64,000 nt of DNA from Roseibium sp. MMSF_3412 (GTDB taxonomy: Bacteria > Pseudomonadota > Alphaproteobacteria > Rhizobiales > Stappiaceae), in contig NZ_JASHJI010000021.1 of NCBI RefSeq assembly GCF_030733265.1, positions 49,780 through 113,779 of the forward strand. Reading direction: 5' to 3'. The position numbers were made by a program, and so were the translations under genes. This document shows positions 43,709 to 52,233 of this stretch, one piece after another (position 1 is the stretch's first letter; every line of letters starts with the position of its first letter). Under the pieces are notes generated by a model. It did not search any database and was not told where the DNA came from. It was given only the letters and a program-made list of their open reading frames with translations.

Positions 43709-44689
43709 CTAAGAGGCGCCGCGAACACCTGCGTGTTCCTTGTTGACCTGCAGCGTTTCGTCCACGTTGGAACTGTCGATGACCAACGGTCCCGTCTTTA
43801 CGTGGCCGATCGGATGCAGGCCGTAATTCAAATACTGGTGGGCAATCTGAATGGACATGAAGCCTTGCAGATATGGCTGCTGATCCATGGCAAAGGCCAG
43901 GTCGCCGTTCTTGATGGCAAGAAGGGCTTCGTTGGACAGATCTGCCGTTCCGACCATGATCTCGCCTTTGCGTCCGACTTCGTCCACCGCGCGCAAGGCC
44001 GACATCGCAGGAACCGCATTCAGCGTATAGATGCCGTCAATCTGCGGATTTGCCTGGAGGCTTCCCTTGATCGCCTGGGTCATGGCCTGCGGGTTGGTTG
44101 CATCTCCCGTCCCAATGGTCTGGTAGATCGTTTCCTTCCCGGCTTTCTTCATGGCGGCAACATAGCCATTGCACCGTTCTTCAACAGTCGGATTTCCCGG
44201 AACCTGGTTGAAACACAGGCCCGTCGTAACGCCGGCATCCGCCTGGATCTGACCTGCCTTGTAGCCCATCTGATAGGGGTCTTCGCCAACAAAGCCGATC
44301 GATCCGTTGCCTTCCCAAAGGGTCTGGCCGGAATTGTGAATGAGGACGGGAATGCCGGCGGCGGTCGCCTCCTTGATCAACGGATCCATGCCATCGGGAA
44401 AGAACTCGCCGACAAGCAGCATTCTGGGCTCGCGGCTGATCGCCTGCTGCAGCAGCCTTGGGTAATCGCTCGTCATGTTCGAGGTGTCCGTGACTGCAAT
44501 GTACTGGTAATCGACATCGAAAATTTCCGCAGCGTCGTCAAAACCCTTCTTCACAGCGGCGAAAAACGGCCAGGACAGCGGTCCGCTCACGACCAGTATT
44601 GGCCCTTCGTCATTGGACATTGCAGGTGACGCGGCGCCGAGGCCGATCGTGACGGCGGCAGCTGCCAAGACTGATTTGAAAAGTTTCAT
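43709..44689 (-). CDS. Sugar ABC transporter solute-binding protein (FrcB-like)
   Basis: 326 aa from the ATG at 44689, with a perfect GGAGGATCAG ribosome-binding site; longer in-frame starts lack one. A Sec signal (KSVLAAAAVTIGLGAASPAMS) is followed by a type-I periplasmic fold (DYPRLLQQAISREPRMLLVG, GFVGEDPYQMGYKAG, QIDGIYTLNAVPAMSALRA). It starts an operon with the FrcC- and FrcA-like genes. Fructose, mannose or ribose are possible ligands by family. Confidence 0.92.
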   Translation of the reverse strand: MKLFKSVLAAAAVTIGLGAASPAMSNDEGPILVVSGPLSWPFFAAVKKGFDDAAEIFDVDYQYIAVTDTSNMTSDYPRLLQQAISREPRMLLVGEFFPDGMDPLIKEATAAGIPVLIHNSGQTLWEGNGSIGFVGEDPYQMGYKAGQIQADAGVTTGLCFNQVPGNPTVEERCNGYVAAMKKAGKETIYQTIGTGDATNPQAMTQAIKGSLQANPQIDGIYTLNAVPAMSALRAVDEVGRKGEIMVGTADLSNEALLAIKNGDLAFAMDQQPYLQGFMSIQIAHQYLNYGLHPIGHVKTGPLVIDSSNVDETLQVNKEHAGVRGAS

Positions 44690-44906
44690 CTGATCCTCCC
44701 GTGATCCGACGACACAGACAAGGCGAATTTCGACCGCATCCATGCGTCTGTTCATCATGATGAGCACGGAAACCACACCCGTGTCAATAATTATTCACTT
44801 TGAATTACTATTGACCAGTGAGGCGTCCGCTTTTAGGCTGAGCAACATGGGCACTCACGAACTGACTGCCTATCTGATTGAAAGTAAACAAGTCTTGTGA
44901 GGTGGT
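44690..44906. promoter_or_regulatory. Divergent promoter region, frcB-like and SGNH genes
   Basis: 217 bases. An inverted repeat ATTCA-CTT-TGAAT lies at 44793-44805. TTGACA on the minus strand (44782-44787 on plus) is a good -35 toward the transporter, and TTGACC at 44811-44816 could serve the SGNH gene. The ROK regulator two genes away is a candidate binder. Confidence 0.45.
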
Positions 44907-45560
44907 ATGCGATCAGTGCTGTGCTATGGAGATTCCAACACCTATGGACAAACCACCGCCAACAAGCCGGACGACCGGTACCCGCATGACGTCCGGTGGC
45001 CTGGTGTGCTGCGCGGTCTGATCGGCTCCGAATGGCTTGTGATCGAAGAAGGCCTGAGCGGAAGAACCACCGTCAGCAACGACGAAATCGAAGGCCCGGA
45101 AAAGAATGGCCGGACCTATCTTCGGCCCTGCATCATGAGCCACAAGCCACTTGATCTGATCATCATCATGCTCGGAACCAACGATCTGAAAGTGCGTTTC
45201 AACAAGACCCCATGTGAAATTGCCATGGGCATCGGAGCCCTTGTGACCGACATAAAGGCCATGCCTGCGGGCGTCGACGGTAAGATCCCCGAAATTCTGA
45301 TCGTTGCGCCGCCGCCAACCGCTTCTGACTTGAAAGAATGGTCGGATGTGTTTCTCGGGGCTCAGGAAAAATCGCGCGCACTGGCCCGTGAATACGAACG
45401 GATTGCCGAAGCCCATGAAGTCCATTTTTTCAATGCGGGTCTTGTCGTCAATTCCAGCGATGAGGACGGCTTTCATCTCGACGTCCAGGCTCACAGGGAC
45501 CTGGGTCACGCGATTGCCGAAGAGATCGCGGCCATTGGCTGGCCGGATCAAAGTGACTAA
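44907..45560 (+). CDS. SGNH-fold hydrolase (arylesterase type)
   Basis: 217 aa. The SGNH blocks are intact: S10 in CYGDSNTYG, G in GLSGRT, N92 in MLGTNDLK, and D187/H190 in DEDGFHLD. No signal peptide, so cytoplasmic. The family covers acetyl-esterases, arylesterases and lysophospholipase-type enzymes; near a sugar importer, deacetylation of an imported sugar is plausible. It is 138 bases before the ROK regulator on the same strand. Confidence 0.9.
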   Translation: MRSVLCYGDSNTYGQTTANKPDDRYPHDVRWPGVLRGLIGSEWLVIEEGLSGRTTVSNDEIEGPEKNGRTYLRPCIMSHKPLDLIIIMLGTNDLKVRFNKTPCEIAMGIGALVTDIKAMPAGVDGKIPEILIVAPPPTASDLKEWSDVFLGAQEKSRALAREYERIAEAHEVHFFNAGLVVNSSDEDGFHLDVQAHRDLGHAIAEEIAAIGWPDQSD

Positions 45561-45698
45561 ACCCTTGGAAGAAAGGGCCGGACGCGAAAGATGCATTCCG
45601 TTCCAGACACCCAAACGTGATACGCCATAGTGCGAAGCCACACCTTGAAACCCAGGTGCGTTTCGCGAGTTCTGATTTCAAAGCCGGAGGCTGTACTT

Positions 45699-46775
45699 TT
45701 GCCGGATATGCGTTTTGCCCCGCCACCAACCGTACGTGTCGCAGAACACCCGGGTGGCATGAACCAGGTTCTGGCACGCAGCTTCAATGAACGACTGATC
45801 ATGTCCCTTCTCCTGCAGCACGACGGCATGACGCGGCTCCAGCTCGGACAGGAAAGCGGGCTCTCAGCGCAAACGATCTCTGTCATTGTCAGGGCACTTG
45901 AACGCGACAACCTGGTCAGCAAGGGCGCAGCGGTCCGCGGGCGGATCGGTCCTCCGACGACCCCCATCAGCTTGAACCCCAATGGCGCGTACTCGATCGG
46001 GCTGCATGTCGACCGTCACGCGATCGAGGCGACAATCGTCGACTTCGTAGGCGCATCCGTCGCGCAGACGCAGTGCAACCTCACCACCTTTGACGTCCAG
46101 ACCGTTCGTGACGCACTCACCGGAACGGTGGACACCTTGCTCGGTGAATTGACGGGTGAACAGAAATCCCTCGTCGCCGGCATCGGGCTCGCCTTCCCGC
46201 AGCGGTTTGATGCCGAAGAGGAACAGGAACAAGCCGTACTGGCCTACGACTTTGAAAAGGACCTGCGCGCGCATTCCGGCCTGGAGGTCGTGATCCAGGA
46301 CGATGTAACCGCAGCCGCCAGCGCCGAAACACTCTATGGTCAAGCCAAGCGTATGGATGATCTGCTGTTTTGCTATGCCTCCAAAGACCTTGTTCCGCGG
46401 CTGATCCTCGGAGGCCGGATCTATACCGGTTCAAATCCTCAAATTTCAATTTGCGACAGTCAGACCTGGCATCAGACGGCCCGAAGCTTGGAGAGTGACG
46501 CGGCGCAGGACGATCTGGGTGTCCAGCGCTGGATCCAGCAGGTTGTCGCAAAGGCCGCTGATCTTGTGCAGGATCTCGGGACGTTCGCGACTGTTCCGGA
46601 AATGATCCTGTCGGCACCGGTTCCAACGGATGTCATGGATGAACTGGTAACGCGTATCCGCACGGAGATCCCGACCGGCCTGTCGGTAACAGGGAGCCGG
46701 TTCGGTCCGAACGCTTTGGCAATCGGCGCCGCGATCATGCCCATTCAAACGCGCTTTACCGCCAATACGCTTTAG
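45699..46775 (+). CDS. ROK-family transcriptional regulator, non-kinase
   Basis: 358 aa from a TTG at 45699, chosen because GGAGG lies 8 bases upstream; an ATG at 45708 is the alternative. An N-terminal winged helix (MSLLLQHDGMTRLQLGQESGLSAQTISVIVRALE) precedes a ROK-type domain. The ATP-binding DxGGT is replaced by GLHVDRHAIEATIVD, and the zinc-binding CxCxxxxC motif is missing, so it should not be a kinase. Beside a FrcBCA-like importer it resembles the FrcR situation in rhizobia. Confidence 0.82.
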   Translation: MPDMRFAPPPTVRVAEHPGGMNQVLARSFNERLIMSLLLQHDGMTRLQLGQESGLSAQTISVIVRALERDNLVSKGAAVRGRIGPPTTPISLNPNGAYSIGLHVDRHAIEATIVDFVGASVAQTQCNLTTFDVQTVRDALTGTVDTLLGELTGEQKSLVAGIGLAFPQRFDAEEEQEQAVLAYDFEKDLRAHSGLEVVIQDDVTAAASAETLYGQAKRMDDLLFCYASKDLVPRLILGGRIYTGSNPQISICDSQTWHQTARSLESDAAQDDLGVQRWIQQVVAKAADLVQDLGTFATVPEMILSAPVPTDVMDELVTRIRTEIPTGLSVTGSRFGPNALAIGAAIMPIQTRFTANTL

Positions 46776-46824
46776 GGCCTAGGGTGAGACGGCGCGAGGC
46801 TGTTGCCGCCGGCCCGGGTGCCGA

Positions 46825-47250
46825 TTAGCCTCCGTCTGCCGTAAACCCGGCGGCCTCGATTGCCGCGATTGCGCAGGTTTCGTCATTGTCGGACGAGTCA
46901 CCCGTAATTCCAACTGCCCCGAGCACCTGGCCGTCCGCTTTGATCAAAACGCCCCCGGGGACCGGCACCAACGATCCTTCGGCAATGCTGTTCATTGCCT
47001 GGATGAAGTAGGGCTGCGACTGTGCCCGTTCAAAAAGGGCACGCGAGCCGAGCCCCATTCCGATCGCCCCCCGCGCCTTGCCCTGCGCAATGTCCGGACG
47101 CAGATTGCTGGTGCCGTCTTCGCGGGCCAGTGCGATCAGAAATCCACCGCTGTCAAGAACCGCGACTGTTATGGGTTTCATCCCATGGGCGCGCCGCCAG
47201 TCCAAAGCCACCGAGACAATTTTCTGCGCTGTATCTAAAGCAAGTTCCAC
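46825..47250 (-). CDS. GlcG/HbpS family protein
   Basis: 141 aa from a GTG at 47250 with GGGGGGCGGA upstream. The sequence ITVAVLDSGGFLIALAREDG, PVPGGVLIKADGQVLGAVGITGDSSDNDETCA is the full pattern of GlcG/HbpS proteins (PF03928), which include heme-binding HbpS and the glc-operon protein GlcG of unclear role. Here it is last in the TRAP operon, 43 bases after the CoA-transferase gene. Confidence 0.9.
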   Translation of the reverse strand: MELALDTAQKIVSVALDWRRAHGMKPITVAVLDSGGFLIALAREDGTSNLRPDIAQGKARGAIGMGLGSRALFERAQSQPYFIQAMNSIAEGSLVPVPGGVLIKADGQVLGAVGITGDSSDNDETCAIAAIEAAGFTADGG

Positions 47251-47293
47251 TCCGCCCCCCCGATCTAAGTCCAGGCCTTGGCCTCTTGAGAGA

Positions 47294-48499
47294 TTACGCC
47301 GCGATGACCGCCCCGCTTTCTATCAGGCTCGCGACCGCTTCTTGATCATACCCAAGCTGTGACAACACCTCGCGGCTATGTTGTCCCAACACCGGCGCGG
47401 CCCTGGCAACTTTGGCAGGTGTTTCACTGAACTTGACCGGATGCCCAATGGTTTTGACATCGCCCGCGACGGCGTGCCTTGTCTCCACGATCATGTCACG
47501 CGCGACCGCCTGAGGGTCCTCGTGCATCTCCAGAATGCCCAGGACCGGACCGGCTGGAAGCGCTGCCGCTTCCATCTTGGCCAACCAGTTGGCCGTCGTG
47601 TCCCGCCGTAGTTTTTCATTCAGGATGTCGACAAGCGCAGGCAGGTTTTGCATCCGCGCCAGGTTCGACGCAAATCTCGGGTCGGCATCAAGCTCAGGCG
47701 TCTCAATGACATCCAGCAAACGGAGCCAGTTGCGCTGGTTCGCTGCACCAACGTTGATCCAGCCGTCACTGGTCGCAAACGCCTGGTAAGGCGCATTCAG
47801 CGGATGCGCGGAGCCGAGCGGTTGCGGGTTTTCACTCGTGGAAAAGGCAATCGCCGATTGCCAGTAAGTTTGCACGATCGCGGCCTCAAACAGCGACGTG
47901 TCAACTTTTTGACCCCGGCCGGTCTTCAGCGCATTTGCGTAAGCCGCGCTCACACCCATGGCCGCCAGAATACCGGCATTGATGTCTGAAATCGGGGCGG
48001 CCACTTTGACCGGCGGACGCCCCGGCCCCTCGCCTGTGATCGACATCAGGCCCGCCATGCCCTGCGCAATCAGGTCGAAACCACCGCGCTCCGCGTAGGG
48101 GCCGGTGCGCCCGAACCCGGAGATTTCGCAATAGATCAGGCGCGGGTTGATCGCCGCCAGATCGTCGTAGCCGAGACCCAGCCGTTCCATTGTGCCCATG
48201 CGATAGTTTTCGATCACGACATCCGCATCTGACAGGAGCTTGTGTAGCACCTCTCGAGCCGACGGATCCTTGAGGTTCAGCGCTATGCCCCGCTTGTTGC
48301 GGTTCATCATCATGTAGGCAGCGGATTCGCCTTCAATCTGGGGAGGAACGAACCGGCGGGAATCGTCGCCTTGCGGCTTTTCCACCTTGATGACATCCGC
48401 GCCCATGTCCGCGAGCATCAGGCCGCACACCGGACCTGCCATGATATGCGCAAGTTCGATGACCTTCATACCGGTCAGGGGGCCGGTGGCGGCGGTCAT
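47294..48499 (-). CDS. Family III CoA-transferase (CaiB/BaiF)
   Basis: 401 aa from the ATG at 48499, which overlaps the crotonase stop (ATGA); a start at 48511 would overlap more. The N-terminus MKVIELAHIMAGPVCGLMLADMGADVIKVE is typical, and catalytic D172 is in PISDINAGILAAMG. It moves CoA from a donor such as succinyl-CoA to a carboxylic acid. In this operon the acid may be the TRAP substrate or its derivative. Confidence 0.93.
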   Translation of the reverse strand: MTAATGPLTGMKVIELAHIMAGPVCGLMLADMGADVIKVEKPQGDDSRRFVPPQIEGESAAYMMMNRNKRGIALNLKDPSAREVLHKLLSDADVVIENYRMGTMERLGLGYDDLAAINPRLIYCEISGFGRTGPYAERGGFDLIAQGMAGLMSITGEGPGRPPVKVAAPISDINAGILAAMGVSAAYANALKTGRGQKVDTSLFEAAIVQTYWQSAIAFSTSENPQPLGSAHPLNAPYQAFATSDGWINVGAANQRNWLRLLDVIETPELDADPRFASNLARMQNLPALVDILNEKLRRDTTANWLAKMEAAALPAGPVLGILEMHEDPQAVARDMIVETRHAVAGDVKTIGHPVKFSETPAKVARAAPVLGQHSREVLSQLGYDQEAVASLIESGAVIAA

Positions 48500-49272
48500 T
48501 TCCCGGTCCACTCCGGTCTGGATTTACTCAGGAACGCATCGATGCCGATGTGAAAATCGTCGCTGGTGTAACACATCGCGATCAGGTCGTCGTCTTCCAC
48601 CGCAATCGCGGCACGGCGGCGGCGCATGGCCTCTTTTGTTGCGCGCAAGGTCAGGGGCGCCATGGTGCCCATCAACTGTGCCAGTTCCCTGGCGCGCACC
48701 ATCAGGGACGCCTCATCCGGCAGAACCTCGCTCACCAGGCCAATCGCCTTGGCTTCCTCAGCCAGGATCAGCCGCGCAGTGAAGATGATTTCGCGGACGC
48801 GGCCTGCGCCCATCAGATCGGACAGGCGGGCGAGGTTGTCGCTGGCAAGGCAATTGCCCAGGGTGCGTGCGATCGGAAACCCGAACTTGAGGCTGGCAGA
48901 GCTGATGCGCAGATCACACGCCGCTGCGATCGCCGCCCCGCCGCCTGTACACGCCCCATTGATCGCTGCGATCGTCGGTACCGGACACCGCTCCAGGTCG
49001 TCCAGCGCCTGTGCGATGCGGGCTTCGTAGTCCAGCGCGTCCTGCGCAGTCCTGAAATCGCGGAACTGGCTCATGTCGGTGCCGGCCGCGAATGCCTTTC
49101 CGCCGTTGCCGGAGATAACGATGGCCCGGACCGATCCGTTGGCCGGCAGCGTTTTGCAGAGATTTGCGAGCCCCTCGTACATCGCAAATGTCAGTGCGTT
49201 GCGCGAGCCCGGGCGGTTGAAGGACACCCACAGGACACCGTCTTCCAGATGTTGCGTAAGCTCTTCGGTCAT
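48496..49272 (-). CDS. Enoyl-CoA hydratase/isomerase fold protein, catalytic glutamates absent
   Basis: 258 aa crotonase superfamily: oxyanion-hole segments AFAAGTDMSQF and NGACTGGGAAIAAACDLRI are present. The two glutamates of true enoyl-CoA hydratase are missing; the first position is A114 in GGGAAIA and the second falls at about I134/A135 in GFPIARTLG. It may catalyse another crotonase-type reaction such as isomerisation, thioester hydrolysis or decarboxylation. Overlaps dctM and the CoA-transferase gene by four bases each. Confidence 0.88.
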   Translation of the reverse strand: MTEELTQHLEDGVLWVSFNRPGSRNALTFAMYEGLANLCKTLPANGSVRAIVISGNGGKAFAAGTDMSQFRDFRTAQDALDYEARIAQALDDLERCPVPTIAAINGACTGGGAAIAAACDLRISSASLKFGFPIARTLGNCLASDNLARLSDLMGAGRVREIIFTARLILAEEAKAIGLVSEVLPDEASLMVRARELAQLMGTMAPLTLRATKEAMRRRRAAIAVEDDDLIAMCYTSDDFHIGIDAFLSKSRPEWTGK

Positions 49273-50549
49273 CGGTAAAAGTACTCAACAAGGAACATCG
49301 GCACCGCCGGCACGTACGTGCAGAGCATCAGCACCGCCAACAGGACCGCGACAAAGAAGATATTCACTTTCGACACGGCCCAGATATTCGCCCGCGCCAC
49401 TGAGCAGGACGTGATCAGCACGGATGCGACCGGCGGTGTCTGCTGGCCAATCGCCAGGTTCAGGGTGACAACGAGACCAAAATGCACGGGATCGATGCCG
49501 GCGGCAGAGATCAGCGGGATTACGATCGGGACAACCAGAATGATCGCGGCCGCCGAATGCAGAAAGAACCCGATGATCAGGAAAAAGAAGTTCAGGATCA
49601 GCAAGATCGCCCATTGCTGAGCGGTGACGGACAAGATCGCTTCCGCCAGTTGCTGAGGGATCTGCGCACGGGTCAGAAAGCCGCCCATCAGAACCGATGC
49701 GGCAACCAGAAGCATGACCACGGCGGTTTGTATGCCGCCATCGAGCATCGCCCGGCGCAAATGTGCCAGGTTCAGATTGCGGTACCAGGCAGAGACAACA
49801 AGTGCGGCAAGCACGGCCAGCCCTGCGGCTTCTGTTGCGGTGACAAACCCGCCGAAGATCCCGCCCAGGATGATCACCGGCAGCGCAAAAGCGGGCAATG
49901 CGTCCTTGAACGTCTCGCGGACGCGCGGCAGGTTGAAGGCCTCTTCTACCGGATAGTCATAGCGTTTTGCGAAAGCATAGGCGACGCCCATCAACCCGGC
50001 GGCACCCAGGAGCCCCGGTACAACGCCGGCCACAAACAACTGCTCGACCGAAGTGTTGGCCGAGGCTGCGTAGAGGATCATGGGGATCGATGGCGGGATG
50101 ATAATCGCCAGCGAGGCAGAGGACGACGTGACAGCGGCCGAAAACTCCTTCGAGTAACCGCGCTTTTTCATTTGCGGGATCAGAATCGAGCCCATTGCAG
50201 CGACGTCCGCTACAGCCGAGCCCGAAATCTCCGCGAAGAACAGCGACACGCCGATGTTGACCATCGCCAGACCGCCGCGGATGAAGCCGATGATGGCGGA
50301 CACGAAATTGATCAGCCGATCCGTGATCCCACCCGCATTCATGATGGCACCGGCCAACACAAACATCGGAATAGCGATCAACGAAAACTTGGTCGATCCG
50401 TCATACATGTCCAGGGCAATCGTGACCAGACTGCCGGTGCCCTCGACCGCCAGGAGGCCGATCACCCCACACATGGCCAGCGCAACCGCAATTGGCACAT
50501 TGATGCAGATCATCGCCAGCAGGGCGCAGAAGATCGCAGCCATCAACAT
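49269..50549 (-). CDS. dctM: TRAP transporter large permease
   Basis: 426 aa, about 12 membrane segments, DctM/SiaM family. SLIAIPMFVLAGAIMNAGGITDRLINF, GSAVADVAAMGSILIPQM and IIPPSIPMILYA are signature segments. It imports a carboxylate with sodium, using DctP as receptor. Start overlaps the dctQ stop by one base, and its end overlaps the crotonase gene by four. Confidence 0.95.
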   Translation of the reverse strand: MLMAAIFCALLAMICINVPIAVALAMCGVIGLLAVEGTGSLVTIALDMYDGSTKFSLIAIPMFVLAGAIMNAGGITDRLINFVSAIIGFIRGGLAMVNIGVSLFFAEISGSAVADVAAMGSILIPQMKKRGYSKEFSAAVTSSSASLAIIIPPSIPMILYAASANTSVEQLFVAGVVPGLLGAAGLMGVAYAFAKRYDYPVEEAFNLPRVRETFKDALPAFALPVIILGGIFGGFVTATEAAGLAVLAALVVSAWYRNLNLAHLRRAMLDGGIQTAVVMLLVAASVLMGGFLTRAQIPQQLAEAILSVTAQQWAILLILNFFFLIIGFFLHSAAAIILVVPIVIPLISAAGIDPVHFGLVVTLNLAIGQQTPPVASVLITSCSVARANIWAVSKVNIFFVAVLLAVLMLCTYVPAVPMFLVEYFYR

Positions 50550-51115
50550 CAGGTACGATCCTTGTTCTTGATCATCTCAGCCTCGACCTCTTCCTCGATC
50601 TCCGCGTGTTCCAGCGAAATGCCGTCGGCGGTGACTTTCCAGTAGTTCGGCAGGCTGAGAAGCTGGCACAGGATGAACAGGATCGCGCCAATCGGTATAA
50701 TCGACTGGGTGAATTGAACCGGAACCCAGGTGAGGGAAATCAACGTGTCGCCTTCAAGAACTTCAAGAACCTGAAGACCGGCCCGCGCCATCAATACAAA
50801 GAAGATCAACACGATTGCCTCGGCCACCAGCAAGGCCATAAGACGCGTCTTGACAGGCATCGCCAGAAGCACCGTGTCAAACCCGATGTGACGACGGTGA
50901 AGCGCGGCGAGCGCCGAGCCGTAGTAGGTTATCCAGGCCAGCATGATCGCGGCGACTTCGTCGTACCACGAAAAACTCTGGCCCGAGAGGCGTGCAATCA
51001 CCGCCGAAATCACGACGATGGTCAGAAGCACCATCAGCGAGATCGTGATCCATTCAAGCACTTTGCCGAGGATCGTGACAATCCGGGGTAGGAGTGAGTT
51101 CGAGAGCTGGTTCAC
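50549..51115 (-). CDS. dctQ: TRAP transporter small permease
   Basis: 188 aa with four predicted membrane helices, DctQ family: SWYDEVAAIMLAWITYYGSALAALHRRHIGFDT is the conserved central segment. The C-terminus is acidic (EIEEEVEAEMIKNKD). It partners DctM. Spacing to dctP is 102 bases and contains a stem-loop. Confidence 0.94.
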   Translation of the reverse strand: MNQLSNSLLPRIVTILGKVLEWITISLMVLLTIVVISAVIARLSGQSFSWYDEVAAIMLAWITYYGSALAALHRRHIGFDTVLLAMPVKTRLMALLVAEAIVLIFFVLMARAGLQVLEVLEGDTLISLTWVPVQFTQSIIPIGAILFILCQLLSLPNYWKVTADGISLEHAEIEEEVEAEMIKNKDRT

Positions 51116-51184
51116 GTCGCGCCTTGTCCTCTTGCAGGAGCCGAAGGCAGGCTCATGCGGATCTGTATGGCCACAAGACTGAAA

Positions 51185-51207
51185 GGGCAGCGGATTGCCC
51201 GCTGCCC
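51185..51207 (-). terminator. Intercistronic stem-loop between dctP and dctQ
   Basis: On the minus strand GGGCAGCGG-GCAAT-CCGCTGCCC is a perfect 9-bp stem starting 10 bases after the dctP stop, without a full U-run. Another receptor-gene hairpin likely to bias expression. Confidence 0.7.
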
Positions 51208-51217
51208 GTTACAAGCG

Positions 51218-52198
51218 TCAGTTGGTATTTGCCAGGCCCAGAACCTGGTCAATCATGTCCTGCCCGCCTTCGACCTCGTCGGCGAACGCCTTGTAGATCG
51301 GCGCGGATGCCTCGACGAATGCGTCCTTGTTCGCCTCATTCACCTCAACTCCGGCGGCCTTGATGACGTCCAGCAATTCGGTTTCCAGCTGCGCCGCCTT
51401 TTCGTAGGTGAAGTCCTGCGTGGACGCCGCACAGGCGGTCAGCCCGGCCTGCACGTCCTCCGGCAGTTTCGCGAACCCCTTCTGCGACGCGAGGATATAG
51501 GCGGGTGTGTAGACATGCCCGGTTATTGACAGGTACTTCTGGACTTCCTGGAACTTTGCGGATGCGATCTGCGCATAGGGGTTTTCCTGGCCGTCCATCA
51601 CGCCGGTCTGCAGCGCGGTGAACACGTCCGAAAACGCCATTGGCGTCGGGTTTGCGCCGTATTCGGTGAACATCTTGACACGCCAAACGCCATTGGGAGT
51701 GCGAAGTTTGATGCCTTCGAGGTCACCCGGCACATTGATTGGCCGCGTGTTGTTGGTGATGTGGCGGAAGCCGTTCTCGGCAAGACCTACGATGTGATAC
51801 CCGCCACCGTTTGCAGCTGCCTGAAACTTGTCCATCATCGCATCCTGGACACGGCGCATGTGATCGCGGTCACGGATGATGTAGGGCATCTCGAAAATAC
51901 CGAATGTATCATCGACCGAAGACATGACGGACGAGGGAAGCGCGAAGTCGACCTGACCCAACTTCAACTTCTGCAAAAGCTCCTTGTCCTTGCCCAACTG
52001 TGAAGAGCCGAAGGTCTGCACCTCGACCTTGCCGCCCATCGACGAATTCACACATTCCGCGAAATTGTCGACGCTTGCTTCGAACAGCGAGCCAGGATTG
52101 CCGACATGGCCAAATTTCAGCGTGATGTCGGCGGCAAAGGCACTGCTTGTTCCGCCAATCGCAGCGGCTGTTGCGATAAGAATTGCCTTGATGGTCAT
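51218..52198 (-). CDS. dctP: TRAP transporter solute-binding protein
   Basis: 326 aa from the ATG at 52198, with GGGAGGAAACAC upstream; the frame to 52237 overlaps the aminotransferase end. A Sec signal (ILIATAAAIGGTSSAFAA) precedes the DctP fold. IKLRTPNGVWRVKMFTEYGANPTPMAFSDVFTALQTGVMDGQENP contains the conserved carboxylate-binding arginine and the DctP signature. The substrate is a carboxylic acid; the enzymes around suggest a hydroxy or oxo acid. Confidence 0.94.
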   Translation of the reverse strand: MTIKAILIATAAAIGGTSSAFAADITLKFGHVGNPGSLFEASVDNFAECVNSSMGGKVEVQTFGSSQLGKDKELLQKLKLGQVDFALPSSVMSSVDDTFGIFEMPYIIRDRDHMRRVQDAMMDKFQAAANGGGYHIVGLAENGFRHITNNTRPINVPGDLEGIKLRTPNGVWRVKMFTEYGANPTPMAFSDVFTALQTGVMDGQENPYAQIASAKFQEVQKYLSITGHVYTPAYILASQKGFAKLPEDVQAGLTACAASTQDFTYEKAAQLETELLDVIKAAGVEVNEANKDAFVEASAPIYKAFADEVEGGQDMIDQVLGLANTN

Positions 52199-52233
52199 GT
52201 GTGTTTCCTCCCTTGGAAATGTGACTGTTTTCG

